Shown here one piece after another: positions 55,455 to 64,000 of a stretch of DNA of 64,000 nt (its first letter is position 1; every line of letters starts with the position of its first letter). The notes below the pieces were generated by a model. It saw only the letters and a list, made by a program, of their open reading frames with translations, ran no database searches and was not told the origin of the DNA. Where the stretch lies: contig JAJQCJ010000109.1 of the NCBI GenBank assembly GCA_021202775.1, positions 21,390-85,389 on the forward strand, given 5' to 3'. This stretch comes from Clostridiales bacterium. GTDB taxonomy: Bacteria > Bacillota > Clostridia > Oscillospirales > Oscillospiraceae. Position numbers and translations under genes: made by a program.

Positions 55455-55742
55455 TCATGCCTCGGTTGCCCCGATCAGGAACCGGGTGGAGACGCTGGCC
55501 TTCATGTACCGGGCAGCCATGGCGGGGTTCTCAGCCTTGAAAGCCTTCTGATCAAAGCGGCTTGACTGCACGTTCTTCCAGCTTGCTTTCCATCCGTCAC
55601 CGGTCAGGGCCTCGGTTCCCTGTTCCACCATGGCCCCCTTGAGGGTGTCGGTCAAGGCTTCGGCCTCTGCCTCCAGCTCTGCAATCTGTGCCTTGATGTC
55701 CAACAGGGTGCGGGCGGTGGTGTTGATGTCGTTGGTACTCAT
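55455..55742 (-). CDS. Phage-like small protein (Gp157-like coiled coil)
   Basis: DIKAQIAELEAEAEALTDTLKGAMVEQGTEALTGDGWKASWKNVQSSRFDQKAFKAENP. Confidence 0.6.
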   Translation of the reverse strand: MSTNDINTTARTLLDIKAQIAELEAEAEALTDTLKGAMVEQGTEALTGDGWKASWKNVQSSRFDQKAFKAENPAMAARYMKASVSTRFLIGATEA

Positions 55743-55808
55743 GTTTTACCTTCCTTTCTGCGTTATGTTTTGGACTTCCCCATGATGTCCTTTCCTACCA
55801 GCGCCCCC

Positions 55809-55937
55809 GGTGCTTGGTGCTGCCGGGGCGAGACGCGGTGTGTGGTATCCAACCGGGAGGCGCTGGTGTGTAAGTCTCCACAGAAGCGATGCTTGGTGCT
55901 TTCCGGTTCCTGTCCCCGGTGTCTGGTATCCAACCGC
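55809..55937. repeat. Two-copy imperfect tandem repeat, about 80-bp unit
   Basis: tgcttggtgct ... ggtatccaaccg occurs at 55811-55854 and 55890-55936. Confidence 0.65.
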
Positions 55938-55983
55938 TCCGTACTGTGGTTCTGGGCTTCCCCTCCTGGCAATGATAGTATAG

Positions 55984-56001
55984 CATATCGTTAGCGATAT
56001 G
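55984..56001. promoter_or_regulatory. Palindromic operator-like site catatcgttagcgatatg
   Basis: Perfect 7-bp dyad plus nearby gataacg motifs (about 56022 and 56055) upstream of the RHH gene. Confidence 0.5.
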
Positions 56002-56139
56002 TCTATTGGCATTTCCTACAAAGATAACGATATATTTTTGTGTATTATGTCTATTGATAACGGTAGACTTCTGTGTTATACTGTAACCATAATGGAAGAG
56101 GTGCCGGGATTTTTCCGGCCCCCTGTGGAGGTGAAAGCA

Positions 56140-56346
56140 ATGCCAGTATCGAAGGCACAGCAGAAAGCTGTGGCAAAATACGAAAGCAAGGTATACGACA
56201 AAACGCTGATACGGATGCCGAAGGGGACGCTTGCCAGAGTAAAGGCCCACGCAACCGAGCGGGGCGAAAGCGTCAACGCCTATATCAACCGAGCCATAGC
56301 GGAGGCTATGGAGCGGGACGGGGAAGGAGGCTCAGATCATGCCTGA
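56140..56346 (+). CDS. Ribbon-helix-helix (Arc-type) regulator
   Basis: KTLIRMPKGTLARVKAHATERGESVNAYINRAIAEAMER. Confidence 0.8.
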   Translation: MPVSKAQQKAVAKYESKVYDKTLIRMPKGTLARVKAHATERGESVNAYINRAIAEAMERDGEGGSDHA

Positions 56347-56596
56347 AATATCTCTTTTTCACGGTATACGCATAACCATGTACTACAACGACCACAACCC
56401 GCCGCATTTTCATGCAGAGTATGCAGGACACAAGGCGTTGGTGGACGTTCTGAGCGGCTGTGTGATACGGGGTTCCCTTCCCGCTCGACAGTTGAAACTT
56501 GTGCTTGCATGGAACGAACTGCACAGGGATGAACTTATGCAGAATTGGGAGCTTGCCAGAGATGAAAAGCCCCTGAATCCTGTTTCCCCGCTCTAG
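56339..56596 (+). CDS. DUF4160 family protein
   Basis: MPEISLFHGIRITMYYNDHNPPHFHAEYAGHKALVDVLSGCVIRGSLPARQLKLVLAWNELHRDELMQNWELA. Confidence 0.88.
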   Translation: MPEISLFHGIRITMYYNDHNPPHFHAEYAGHKALVDVLSGCVIRGSLPARQLKLVLAWNELHRDELMQNWELARDEKPLNPVSPL

Positions 56597-56607
56597 GAGG
56601 TGCTATA

Positions 56608-56904
56608 ATGGATTCTTACTTTCCCGCTGTGGTGCAGGCCGTTCCCGGCGAAGGCCGGACGGTGTACGCCTATTTCTCCGATGGCAGTATCCGGCGCTAT
56701 GATATGCAGCCCCATATTGACCGGGGCGGCGTGTTTGCGCCGCTGGCAGACGAAACGTTTTTTACCGAGCGGCTCACCGTCCTGAATGATACAATCGCGT
56801 GGGACGTATCCGGCCACTTCGACCCTACCGCCTGCATTGATATTGACCCCTTCACCGTTTACCAGTCGGAGGCCGTTGCTGACCCGCTGGAGGCCGTGTC
56901 ATGA
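56608..56904 (+). CDS. DUF2442 family protein
   Basis: VVQAVPGEGRTVYAYFSDGSIRRYDMQPHIDRGGVFAPLADETFFTERLTVLNDTIAWDVSGHFDPTACIDIDP. Confidence 0.88.
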   Translation: MDSYFPAVVQAVPGEGRTVYAYFSDGSIRRYDMQPHIDRGGVFAPLADETFFTERLTVLNDTIAWDVSGHFDPTACIDIDPFTVYQSEAVADPLEAVS

Positions 56905-57030
56905 ATCCGGCGTATACAACCGCATAGCAGCAAAGAAGGGGGGAGCATATCAAAGCACTCCCCCTTGTTTTATCCCTGTATACGCCTACACCCCTCTACC
57001 CCATTTTTACCCCATTTATCCTGCTATTCC

Positions 57031-57060
57031 TTGCTAGGTTATGCTAGGATTTGCTAGGTG
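57031..57060. repeat. Three 10-bp direct repeats (ttgctaggtt/atgctaggat/ttgctaggtg) near the right att
   Basis: Exact 10-bp spacing; possible integrase/Xis arm sites. Confidence 0.65.
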
Positions 57061-57113
57061 GGCGGTTTTCGATTCTTGAACGATTGACCGCCAAAAGTGG
57101 CATAAACAAAAGA

Positions 57114-57150
57114 AAAACACGCTGAAACTTTAAGTTTCAACGTGTTTTCT
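57114..57150. terminator. Hairpin terminator
   Basis: aaaacacgctgaaacttt aagtttcaacgtgtttt. Confidence 0.8.
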
Positions 57151-57151
57151 T

Positions 57152-57227
<76 letters not shown>

Positions 57228-57453
57228 AGATGAGCCATGACCCTATATTCCTGAAAGAACCGGGAAGAACAACCGATGCATCTGCGCTTTCAGCGCCCTG
57301 GCGCTGCCCCGTTCCCTCAACAATCGCTATTATAGTACCGGCGGCCGGAAATGTCAAGAGAAAAATGAAAAAATTTTGCCGGGAATTTTTGTGCTGTTAT
57401 GGCCCCATTCCGGGGGCGAAAAAGCAGTCGTTTTTGCCTGAAAAATCAATCTT

Positions 57454-58152
57454 TTATCTTGTCCGTCCCCAGTCGATGGGCGCGCTGCCCTCTGCGGTCA
57501 AAAAGGCGTTCACCCGGCTGAAGGGTTTCGACCCAAAGAAGCCTCTGCTGGCAGACAGCGGGCTGGGGTGGTTGCTTTGCAGCACCAGGCGGGGGTAGGG
57601 GCTGCGCTCCGGAGCCACCAGCGCGGCCTTGGTCTGGGCCGCCCGTCCCCAAAGCAGGTAGGCCACCGGCTGGGGCAGCAGGACGGTCTGGCGCAGGACC
57701 TCCGTGGTAAACTGCTCCCAGCCCCAGCCCTTATGACTGCCCGCCTGCCCGTCATAGACGGTCAGCACGTTGTTCAGCAGGAGAACCCCCTGCTCCGCCC
57801 AGCCGGTCAGGGTGCCGGAGGAGGGCGGGGCTACGCCTAAATCGCTTTGCAGCTCCTTATAAATGTTCCGCAGGCTGGGGGGCACCCTGACCCCCTCCTG
57901 CACCGAGAAGGCCAGCCCGTGGGCCTGCCCCGCCTCGTGGTACGGGTCCTGACCCACCACCACGCAGCGCACCGCCTCCGGCGGCGTCAGACGCAGGGCG
58001 GTGAAGAGCTGCTCCCTAGGCGGGTAGACGGCGGGGCTCCCCTGGGCGTAGGCGGCCTCCACCCGGTCAAACAGGGTCTGGCACCAGGGTTCCTCCCCCA
58101 GCGGCAGCAGCGCGTCCCGCCAGGCGCCCAAATCATAGTCCTTCAATGGCAT
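57454..58152 (-). CDS. ung: Uracil-DNA glycosylase
   Basis: VVVGQDPYHEAGQAHGLAFSV, GVLLLNNVLTV, LQSNHPSPLSA. Confidence 0.97.
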   Translation of the reverse strand: MPLKDYDLGAWRDALLPLGEEPWCQTLFDRVEAAYAQGSPAVYPPREQLFTALRLTPPEAVRCVVVGQDPYHEAGQAHGLAFSVQEGVRVPPSLRNIYKELQSDLGVAPPSSGTLTGWAEQGVLLLNNVLTVYDGQAGSHKGWGWEQFTTEVLRQTVLLPQPVAYLLWGRAAQTKAALVAPERSPYPRLVLQSNHPSPLSASRGFFGSKPFSRVNAFLTAEGSAPIDWGRTR

Positions 58153-58243
58153 ATCCTGTCACTTCCACTTGCAGAAATAAACTTCGTATGGTATGATACT
58201 GACACGATCATAAACACCGTTATCATACCACGGAGGGGTTCCA

Positions 58244-58858
58244 ATGGCAAGGCTTGACGCCGCTTTTTATGACCGGGACACCCGGCTGGTGGCCCGGGAC
58301 CTGCTGGGCTGCTGTCTGGTGCGCCGCTGGGAGGGGGAAACGCTGGTCTGCCGCATCACCGAGACGGAGGCGTACATTGGCCGGATGGACAAGGCCTGCC
58401 ACGCCTGGCAGTACCGCCGCACCGCCCGGACGGAGCCGCTCTTTGCCCCGCCGGGCCACGCCTACGTCTACCTGATCTATGGGATGTACCACTGTCTGAA
58501 CCTGGTGACGGAGCCGGAGGGAGAGCCCGCCGCCGTTCTGATCCGGGGCGCTCAGCCGGTGGCCGGCCTGGCCCGGATGGCCCGGCTCCGCTACGGCAAG
58601 ACGCCGGAGGAGCTGACCGCCCCGCAGTCCCGCAGCCTGATGAACGGCCCCGGCAAGCTGTGCAAAGCCCTGGCCATCACCCGGGCGGACAATCTGGCGG
58701 ATTTGACCGGGGACGACCTGTACGTCTGCGCCGCGCCGGAGGATGCGGGGCTGGCTGTCCCCGTTCCGCCGGTGGGGGAGATCCACGTCACAAAGCGGAT
58801 CGGCATTGACTACGCGGAGGAAGCGGCGGACTTCCCCTGGCGGTACTACATTGACTGA
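58244..58858 (+). CDS. 3-methyladenine DNA glycosylase (AAG/MPG family)
   Basis: ARDLLGCCLVRRWEGETLVCRITETEAYIGRMDKACHAW; GHAYVYLIYGMYHCLNLVTE; NGPGKLCKALAI. Confidence 0.95.
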   Translation: MARLDAAFYDRDTRLVARDLLGCCLVRRWEGETLVCRITETEAYIGRMDKACHAWQYRRTARTEPLFAPPGHAYVYLIYGMYHCLNLVTEPEGEPAAVLIRGAQPVAGLARMARLRYGKTPEELTAPQSRSLMNGPGKLCKALAITRADNLADLTGDDLYVCAAPEDAGLAVPVPPVGEIHVTKRIGIDYAEEAADFPWRYYID

Positions 58859-58873
58859 GATTGGGAGGGCGTT

Positions 58874-59539
58874 ATGCTGCTGTTTGACCTGGACGGAACG
58901 CTGATCGATTCCAACAAAGTTTGGCAGGAGGTGGATGTCCGCTTTCTGGCCAAACGGGGGCTGCCCTGGTCCCAGGCCTACCATGAGGGCGTGGTACACG
59001 CCAGCCTTCCCGCCGGGGCCAGGTTCACAAAGGAATTCTGCCATCTGGAGGACAGCGAGGAGGACATTGTCGCGGAGTGGCTGGCCATGGTGCGGCAGAG
59101 CTACGGGGAGGAGATTCCCCTGAAACCCGGCGTCCGGGCCTTCCTCTCCCGCTGCGCCCACCGGGGGGAGCGGATGGCCGTTTACACCTCCTGCGCCCGC
59201 CCCCTCTGTGAGACCGCCCTGGCCCATCACGGCATTGACCGCTGTTTCGAGGCGGTGCTGTACGCCTCCGAGCTGGGGGTGGAGAAGCGTTCCCCGGAGG
59301 GATTCCGCATAGTTGCGGCCCGGCTGGGGGTGGACCCGGCGGACTGCGTCTTTTTTGACGACTCCCCCCTGTCCTGCGCCGGGGCCCGGGAGGCCGGTAT
59401 GGTGACGGTGGGGGTCTACGACCCCATGTTCGCCGCCAGCGAGGAGGAGATGCGCCAGAGCTGCCACGGCTATCTGCGCTCCTTCGAGGAGGCAACGCTG
59501 ACGCCGGAGGGCGCATTTGCCTTCCTCAGCAGGGATTGA
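58874..59539 (+). CDS. HAD-superfamily hydrolase
   Basis: LLFDLDGTLIDSNKVW; VYTSCARPLCETAL; CVFFDDSPLSCAGAREAGM. Confidence 0.92.
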   Translation: MLLFDLDGTLIDSNKVWQEVDVRFLAKRGLPWSQAYHEGVVHASLPAGARFTKEFCHLEDSEEDIVAEWLAMVRQSYGEEIPLKPGVRAFLSRCAHRGERMAVYTSCARPLCETALAHHGIDRCFEAVLYASELGVEKRSPEGFRIVAARLGVDPADCVFFDDSPLSCAGAREAGMVTVGVYDPMFAASEEEMRQSCHGYLRSFEEATLTPEGAFAFLSRD

Positions 59540-59655
59540 GAAAAAACAGGTTCTGTCCGCAGGGAGGCGCAGCCATCTGCGGCGCAGGAATTTTCCCCGC
59601 ACCCTTTTTTCACCCTTGACATTCCCGTCGGGAAACGCTATAATAACGGTTGTTG

Positions 59656-59732
59656 CGGGATGTGGCGAAGTTTGGTATCGCGCTTGGTTCGGGTCCAAGA
59701 GGCCCCGGGTTCGAATCCCGGCATTCCGACCA
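59656..59732 (+). tRNA. tRNA-Pro(CGG)
   Basis: CGGGATGTGGCGAAGTTTGGTATCGCGCTTGGTTCGGGTCCAAGAGGCCCCGGGTTCGAATCCCGGCATTCCGACCA; anticodon CGG. Confidence 0.94.
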
Positions 59733-59902
59733 GAGAGCTACCTGAATTCTTGGGAATTTGGGTAGTTCTTTTTCTTTTTTCGCCTCGGTCATGTGGTTCC
59801 CCCTTTCAGGTGTTACATCGTGTCAGGCTCATTTGGGCGGCCTCCTTTCCGGGTTGGGGATGAGAAAAGCACGGCGGTTTGCGTCGTGCTTTTCACTCAG
59901 AT

Positions 59903-60091
59903 TTACTTGACCGGTTCACCGTTAGCCCACGCTTCACGGGCTTCTTTCAGGGTCATTTTGTTGGCTCCTCGCACTGTGTCCGGTTTTGCAAGCTGGATTG
60001 GGTCATTTTCCCAGTCGCAGACCTCACAAATCTCATATTCTCCAACGTAGGTTTTGCCGCAAACCGGGCATTTAATTTCTGCCGAATTCAT
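59903..60091 (-). CDS. Small CPCC-type cysteine-rich protein
   Basis: KCPVCGKTYVGEYEICEVCDWENDPIQLAKPD...ANKMTLKEAREAWANG. Confidence 0.7.
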   Translation of the reverse strand: MNSAEIKCPVCGKTYVGEYEICEVCDWENDPIQLAKPDTVRGANKMTLKEAREAWANGEPVK

Positions 60092-60124
60092 CTTGCCAGT
60101 ATGCCTCCTCTCGCTTTTCAGCCT

Positions 60125-61477
60125 TTACCTCTGCACCGGTGAACTGCTGTCACGCTCCCCACGCCGCCGGCGACGGAGGCCCCTCCCCGCTTTGCGGCAC
60201 TTTTTCTCCCCGGTGGGAAGGCGGACGGTGAAGATCACCCGCCCGCGGCTGCAATCCACCTGAATCTCCCCCTGATGGGCGGTCACAACGGTCTGGGCGA
60301 TGGTCAGGCCCAGGCCGTAATGGTCTGTGCCGCTGCGGTTGGCATCCCTTCGGAAGAAGCGGACAAAGATCTCCGTCCTGTCCTCCTCCGGGATGAAGCC
60401 GGGGTTGGACACCGTCAGAACGGCCTCCTCCCGCTCCCGGCCCAGCGTCACGGCAATGCCCCCCGCCCCTTCGCTGTGGGAGAGGGCGTTGTCCATCAGG
60501 ATGGAGACCAGCTGGCTCAGCTGGCCTGGGTTCCCCTGCAGGGTGATGTTCTCATCAATCCGGTATTCCAGCTCCCGGCCCTGTTCAAAGGCCACGCTTT
60601 CAAAGGGCAGCACCCCGCCCAGCACCAAGCGGCTGAAATCCAGCGGCTCCATCTGGGGAGTCTCCCGTTCTGTCCGCACCAGGGTCAGCAGCTCGCTGAC
60701 CAGCCCGGCCATCCGGCCGCTCTCGGAGCGGATGTTCCGCAGCCATTGATTCTCGCCGATCTCCCGTTCCAGCAGCTCCGCGTTGGCCTCCACCACCGAC
60801 ACCGGCGTTTTCAGCTCGTGCCCCGCGTCGGAGAGAAACTGCCGCTGGCGGCGGTCGCTTTCCTCCAGGGGCCGGATGATCCAGCGGGCCAGGGCAACGG
60901 CGCACAGGAAGAGCACCGCCACCATGACCGCCCCCAGCAGAAGCGCATTCCGGAACAGGGTGGTGAAGCTGTCGGAGACCAGGGTATTGTCCATCAGCAC
61001 CACCAGGGTGTAGTCCTCCTCCGTATCCACACAGTAGACGAAGTTGCCATAGGTGCCCTGGCTCCGTCCCGTCCCCAGCAGGTACTCCGCCGCTTCGGAC
61101 AGCTGGGCCTCCGTATACAGCGTGCCGTCCCCCATGTCCACGCTGTAGGGCTCGCCCGCCCCGTCAAAGGCCACGGAATAAAAGGAGGACAGCAGATACC
61201 GGGTGCTATCGCGGTCCGGCGGTTCGTCCTGCGCCGGGGGACTGTCCCCCTGGCGGGACTCCTCTGTGCGCTGCATCTCGCTGGGGTTGCCGTTCTCGTG
61301 ATACTGCTCCACATACATCTCCAGCATATCCTGATTTTCCTGATACAGCTCCTGATAGCTGATGACGTAGATGGCGGACAGGGTGATGGCAAACAGCAGC
61401 AGAAACACCGCCATGATCACCGTCACGATCTGCCGCCGGGAGCGCTGAAAGACGCTGCTCTGCCGCTTTTTATCCAC
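60125..61477 (-). CDS. Sensor histidine kinase
   Basis: Two TMs; FLSDAGHELKTPVSVVEANAELL; DHYGLGLTIAQTVVTAHQGEI. Confidence 0.95.
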   Translation of the reverse strand: MDKKRQSSVFQRSRRQIVTVIMAVFLLLFAITLSAIYVISYQELYQENQDMLEMYVEQYHENGNPSEMQRTEESRQGDSPPAQDEPPDRDSTRYLLSSFYSVAFDGAGEPYSVDMGDGTLYTEAQLSEAAEYLLGTGRSQGTYGNFVYCVDTEEDYTLVVLMDNTLVSDSFTTLFRNALLLGAVMVAVLFLCAVALARWIIRPLEESDRRQRQFLSDAGHELKTPVSVVEANAELLEREIGENQWLRNIRSESGRMAGLVSELLTLVRTERETPQMEPLDFSRLVLGGVLPFESVAFEQGRELEYRIDENITLQGNPGQLSQLVSILMDNALSHSEGAGGIAVTLGREREEAVLTVSNPGFIPEEDRTEIFVRFFRRDANRSGTDHYGLGLTIAQTVVTAHQGEIQVDCSRGRVIFTVRLPTGEKKCRKAGRGLRRRRRGERDSSSPVQR

Positions 61478-62162
61478 AGTCCCACCTCAATTCATAGCCG
61501 GCCCCGCGCACCGCCTTGATCTCCACCCTGGAACCCACAAAGGCCAGCTTCTTCCGGGCGAAGGAGATGTAGACCTCCACCTTGTTATACTCTGCCTCGT
61601 CCTCATAGCCCCAGATCTTCATGGCCAGCTGCTCCCGGGACAAAATCTGCCGCTGATTTGCGATCAGATACTCCAGCACCCGGCACTCCTTCTCGCTGAG
61701 GTGGACGCTCTGGCCGGTGGCGGTGCAGTGCAGCGTCAGGGCCTTGACATCCAGCGCCAGATCGCCCACGCACAGCCGGTCGTCCACCAGCGGCATCCCC
61801 CGGCGGCACAGGGCCCGCACCCGGGCCAGCAGCTCCCGGGGCTGAAAGGGCTTCGTCACATAGTCGTCAGCCCCCGCGTCCAGACCAAGCACTTTGTCGT
61901 CCAGCTCCCCTCTGGCGGTGAGCATCAGGATGGGGGTGCGGACGCCGGCCCTTCTGCTCCGGGCCGCCACCTCCGTCCCGGACAGGCCGGGCAGCATCAC
62001 GTCCAGAATCACGCCGTCGTACTGCCCGCTGCAGAGGGCCGCAAGGCCGTCGTCGCCGCGGAAGAAGCAGTCCACATCATAGCCCTCCTGCCGCAGCAGC
62101 TCTTTCAGGGCGTCCGCCATCCGGGGCTCGTCCTCTACCAGCAACAGCTTCATCGCTGTCAT
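61470..62162 (-). CDS. OmpR-family response regulator
   Basis: KLLLVEDEPRMADALKELL; DGVILDVMLPGLSG; DDYVTKPFQPRELLARV; winged-helix C-terminus. Confidence 0.96.
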   Translation of the reverse strand: MTAMKLLLVEDEPRMADALKELLRQEGYDVDCFFRGDDGLAALCSGQYDGVILDVMLPGLSGTEVAARSRRAGVRTPILMLTARGELDDKVLGLDAGADDYVTKPFQPRELLARVRALCRRGMPLVDDRLCVGDLALDVKALTLHCTATGQSVHLSEKECRVLEYLIANQRQILSREQLAMKIWGYEDEAEYNKVEVYISFARKKLAFVGSRVEIKAVRGAGYELRWDCG

Positions 62163-62172
62163 CTCCTCTCTG

Positions 62173-62940
62173 TGGGTGTGTATGAAAATCGGGTTTTAGG
62201 TCAAATATGTCAAAGAAACCCCGCAGCTTCCGCTGCTCCGTCGTACTGCGCGAAGCCTGAATCCTTGCTTTTTTGTAGGGGCGGCCCTTGGCCGCCCGGT
62301 CACGTTTTCTTATTCAGTAATGTTTGATGTAAGAGCAACGTTCTTTCCCGTTTGCGGGGCCATTCGTTTCTTAGAGAAGGATACTGGAATGAAATACAGC
62401 TTTTGCCCTTGCCAGGGCATGGCCTGACAGCCGCGTTATCACTTTTAGCATCTCCTCCTCGGCCAATGAGCCTTGCCAGCATAGCTGGCTGCAGTTTTCG
62501 GCTAAAAATATGCCGCTGGCATATTTTCTCAACGCCGCAAACTTGCTCCGCCAAGAAAAGTAGCAAAAGAAGGCGGCTTAAGGGGAAGCTCGGGGCCTCG
62601 CTCCCCCTTAAGAATCCCTCTCCTATAATCCCCGGGGCTTCGCGCTGTCCAGCCTGTCAGTGGTCTATCAGGCAACAGACGAAGTAACTTTCAGATGGTG
62701 AGACTGCCGCCGATGGCGGCTGGCAGGGATTGCCGCCCACGTTCCAGCCTTACGGCGGAACGGGCGGCAATTTTGTTGCCCATTGGTCGTGGAAATCTAA
62801 ACTGTACGGCTACGGTATGCTTCTCAACTCAGGATAGATTGCATCCTAAGTTGATGACATTGCCTTTCAGGGGAGGGGGACCGGCGACAGCCGGTGGAAG
62901 GGTTCCAATGCAAAGCGGATTTCAAAATTGATTTCCGTGG
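62173..62940. repeat. MITE-like dispersed repeat, long copy (~770 bp)
   Basis: Termini match 52411-52620; interior contains the REP-like hairpin at 62275-62298. Confidence 0.6.
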
Positions 62941-63062
62941 CAGGCGCACCATATTCTGATTCCTACTATACCACAGAAACCTTGAAAAAAGCTGGAAGGC
63001 TTCAATCTTTTTTCAAGGTTTTTATGATAGGATGACCAAAACAAGACAAGGAGGTCTATCCC

Positions 63063-64000
63063 ATGAAGAAATTCACCGCACTGCTCTGTGCGCTGGCCAT
63101 GGTGCTGAGCCTGGCCGCCTGCGGCAGCACATCCTCCGGTTCGGAAACGACAGAATCCGCGTCCTCGTCAGAGGACAGCTCTGCCGCCGCCTCGGAAACC
63201 CAGGCGGTATCCTCCGACAAGGAGTACATCGAATCCACCCTGAACCTGGCCAACAACACCGACTATACCTGGAGCTATGACTCCGGCGCGGACGCCTGGG
63301 TCATGTCCATCGTCTCCGCCGTGGCCTATCCGGAGATCGAGGACGAGGAGGGCGTCTCCGTCTGCGTTCCCGGCGGCTACGTCACCGGCATTGACACCGA
63401 CGGGGACGGCTCCGCCGACGTGACAGCGGACAGCTACACCGCCGCCGTCAATGGCAGCCTGGTCATCGACTACGACGCCGAGATCACCAGCACCAACGGC
63501 CAGGTGTACACCGCCGCCACCGCACCGGTGATTCTGAACACCGGCGCGGCGGGCTACAGCTCCTCCACCAACACCCTGGCCGCCACCACCTACGCCTCTG
63601 AGGGCTACATCAACGTCTCCTGCGGCAACCGTGGCAAGCAGGACACCGCCACTGATGCCGACGGCAACACCTATTACACCGGTGACGCCCCCTCCTGCCT
63701 GTCCGACCAGAAGGCCGCCGCCCGGTTCGTGAAGTACAACATCCTGCTGGGCAACCTCCCCGGCAGCGTGGATTACTTCGTCTCCACCGGCGGCAGCGGC
63801 GGCGGCGCCCACGCCACCATGTTCGCCGCTACCTCCAACAACTCTGACTTCTATCCCTATCAGGAGGAAGTGGGGGCCGTGGGCTGCTACCTGAACGAGG
63901 ACGGCAGCTATTCCACCACCGTCACCATCGACGGCGAGGAGGTGGAGCTGTCCGACGGGGCCTGGGGCTGCATCGCCTACAGCGCCATCACCTCCCTGTA
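63063..64000 (+). CDS. Lipoprotein with tannase-like serine hydrolase domain, 3' truncated by window end
   Basis: Lipobox MKKFTALLCALAMVLSLAACGS; GDAPSCLSDQKAAARFVKYNILLGNLPGSVDYFVSTGGSGGGAHATMFAATSNNSDFYPY; open to the window end, absent from the ORF track. Confidence 0.65.
   Translation, partial: MKKFTALLCALAMVLSLAACGSTSSGSETTESASSSEDSSAAASETQAVSSDKEYIESTLNLANNTDYTWSYDSGADAWVMSIVSAVAYPEIEDEEGVSVCVPGGYVTGIDTDGDGSADVTADSYTAAVNGSLVIDYDAEITSTNGQVYTAATAPVILNTGAAGYSSSTNTLAATTYASEGYINVSCGNRGKQDTATDADGNTYYTGDAPSCLSDQKAAARFVKYNILLGNLPGSVDYFVSTGGSGGGAHATMFAATSNNSDFYPYQEEVGAVGCYLNEDGSYSTTVTIDGEEVELSDGAWGCIAYSAITSL

Overview
This 64 kb, GC-rich window looks like a chromosomal segment of a gut Firmicute, probably Oscillospiraceae (Flavonifractor/Lawsonibacter-like). 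That placement is inferred from gene content only. It contains: (i) an accessory block at about 1-4.2 kb with an XRE regulator, two translationally coupled ParB-fold proteins, a PemK/MazF-like protein, and an ORF-poor region that folds by hand into a candidate structured RNA; (ii) spoIVB, an LCP protein and three tandem CDP-glycerol glycerophosphotransferases; (iii) the rimP-nusA-rnpM-ylxQ-infB operon, polA, rimI and tsaD; (iv) a MATE transporter, an Amt-PII fusion, and LysR/aldo-keto reductase/flavodoxin/CMD-cupin/hydrolase genes; (v) a glycan/ester utilisation cluster at 30.5-49.4 kb (GH2 x2, membrane GH3 with permuted domains, GH5, GH42, GPH transporter, three esterase-like proteins, AraC regulator); (vi) a 6.4 kb element integrated in tRNA-Ala(GGC), with 48-bp att repeats, a frameshifted tyrosine integrase, an Xis-like protein, a Rep-like HTH protein, several helically phased 10-11 bp and 21.5 bp repeat arrays resembling an unusual origin or nucleoprotein scaffold, and a DUF4160/DUF2442 pair; (vii) ung, a 3-methyladenine glycosylase, tRNA-Pro(CGG), a two-component system, and the 5' part of a tannase-like lipoprotein gene. 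The strongest unexplained signals are the phased repeat arrays (53.25-55.0 kb) and the candidate structured RNA at 1.43-1.81 kb. All family calls come from reading motifs by eye; no database search or folding program was run.
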